Source of the DNA: Yponomeuta sedellus
Lineage: Eukaryota; Arthropoda; Insecta; Lepidoptera; Yponomeutidae
DNA length: 64,000 nucleotides
Assembly (NCBI GenBank): GCA_934045075.1
Contig: OW203727.1
Coordinates: forward strand, 15,994,861 to 16,058,860
Direction of reading: 5' to 3'
Shown here one piece after another: positions 63,336 to 64,000 of the stretch. A program made the position numbers and the translations under genes. Below the pieces are notes generated by a model. The model saw nothing but the letters and a program-made list of their open reading frames with translations, ran no database searches and was not told the DNA's origin. Position 1 is the stretch's first letter, and the number at the start of each line of letters is the position of its first letter.

Positions 63336-63440
63336 TATAGGGGTGCAAGATCACCTTCGCTGATCCGTCAGGATCGTGGCAAGTGGCAGTCCCTGGTCTC
63401 CGCCTAACCCTCTGGGATACAGGCGTGAGGTAAGGTTACG
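63336..63440 (+). mobile_element. RTE 3' end, ATGT-tailed family, rearranged
   Basis: GATCCGTCAGGATCGTGGCA, AGTGGCAGTCCCTGGTCTCC, GGGATACAGGCGTGAGGTAA. It begins with GATCACCTTCGCT, the reverse complement of the family AGCGAAGGTGATC, so the start is folded back. The tail is short and degraded. Confidence 0.65.
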
Positions 63441-64000
63441 TTATGGGTACATATGATGATATCATATACCTACCTTCATAAAAAATATTTATCAATCAAT
63501 TTTCCTGTGATAGTCTACTACAACGACACCGTTATGATATTGATGTACTTAGATTAATTAAAATAAGAGTTTTAGGATTAGACTACAATGTATTTTTCTG
63601 AGCTACATATTAAAATCAAGAACATCCTTGAGTAAAATCCATCATTGGCTACATGTACAAATTATTAAGTATATAGTTATTTATTTTTATTATATTGCCG
63701 TGGATTTCTGTTAAATAAATAAAATATATAATCGACACAAAACGATCACTCATCCTGCCCCTAAACCAGAATACTCTGTAATAATATGTTAAACATAACG
63801 TTACAAGTACATGTTATGCCATTTGATACCGTTCAGATTGCTAAATACTCCTATCAAAGAACAGAAATTTAGTCGCTCAATATTTGTACAGTTGTGATGT
63901 CAAATTATTCTCAAGAAAGACCAGATCAATATTAGCAGCTTATTTGTTCCTACGCAAAGATTACTTTAGTACGCTTATATCGGTTTAAGGTGCAATTAAT
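63441..64000. other. Spacer to the window end, nothing recognised
   Basis: AT-rich; no frame or repeat supported. Confidence 0.45.

Noticed and set aside
1..64000. LTR retrotransposon, Helitron or viral insertion
   Set aside because: No long terminal repeats, gag-pol protease/integrase motifs, Rep/helicase motifs or capsid-like genes were seen.

Overview
This window looks like intergenic or intronic DNA from an arthropod, most probably a moth or butterfly (Lepidoptera). That assignment is an inference from three things: the AT-rich background with eukaryotic 3'-end and splice-like signals, the dense mix of tRNA- and 5S-headed SINEs with RTE-, CR1- and I-type non-LTR retrotransposon pieces, and piggyBac-, hAT- and Tc1/mariner-type short elements. 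There are no operons, bacterial ribosome sites, CRISPR arrays or rRNA operons. Almost everything recognisable is a transposable element or its wreckage. The only long intact open reading frames belong to one retrotransposon.

Layout. 1-4.1 kb: two copies of a hairpin-cored repeat in inverted orientation enclosing SINEs and a Tc1-like MITE. 4.8-6.1 kb: a 5'-truncated CR1/Daphne-like LINE on the minus strand. 6.9-8.7 kb: a broken P-element/THAP-type transposase gene with an internal 189-bp duplication and a SINE inserted in it. 10.2-11.1 kb: an irregular array of a dyad motif around ATGTAAAGGTTGAC. 12.2-17.4 kb: a complete I-type LINE with both ORFs open and a 12-bp target-site duplication. 17.4-40 kb: SINEs, MITEs, perfect palindromes, RTE 3' ends, a 581-bp piggyBac-like element and a possible TATA promoter. 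41-42.6 kb: a tandem and fold-back array of a tRNA-derived SINE. 42.6-43.2 kb: the one candidate host terminal exon. 43-64 kb: RTE 3' ends (one has seeded a 230-bp ATGT microsatellite), hAT, Tc1-like and other MITEs, and more SINEs.

Three SINE families dominate. One has a head that resembles 5S ribosomal RNA, including its internal RNA polymerase III control region. It occurs about a dozen times in two subfamilies (called A and B here). The second, tRNA-SINE-I, keeps a foldable 73-nt cloverleaf and repeatedly forms tandem and snap-back structures. The third, tRNA-SINE-II, has a tRNA-like head and an A-rich tail. The SINEs encode no enzyme, so they must have been copied in trans by LINE machinery. 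The intact I-type LINE here is a possible, unproven source of such activity. Nested insertions (SINE in SINE, retroelement in MITE, MITE in LINE, SINE in P element) give relative ages.

Limits: all calls come from reading the sequence. No similarity search or folding program was run, so family names below the superfamily level are approximate.
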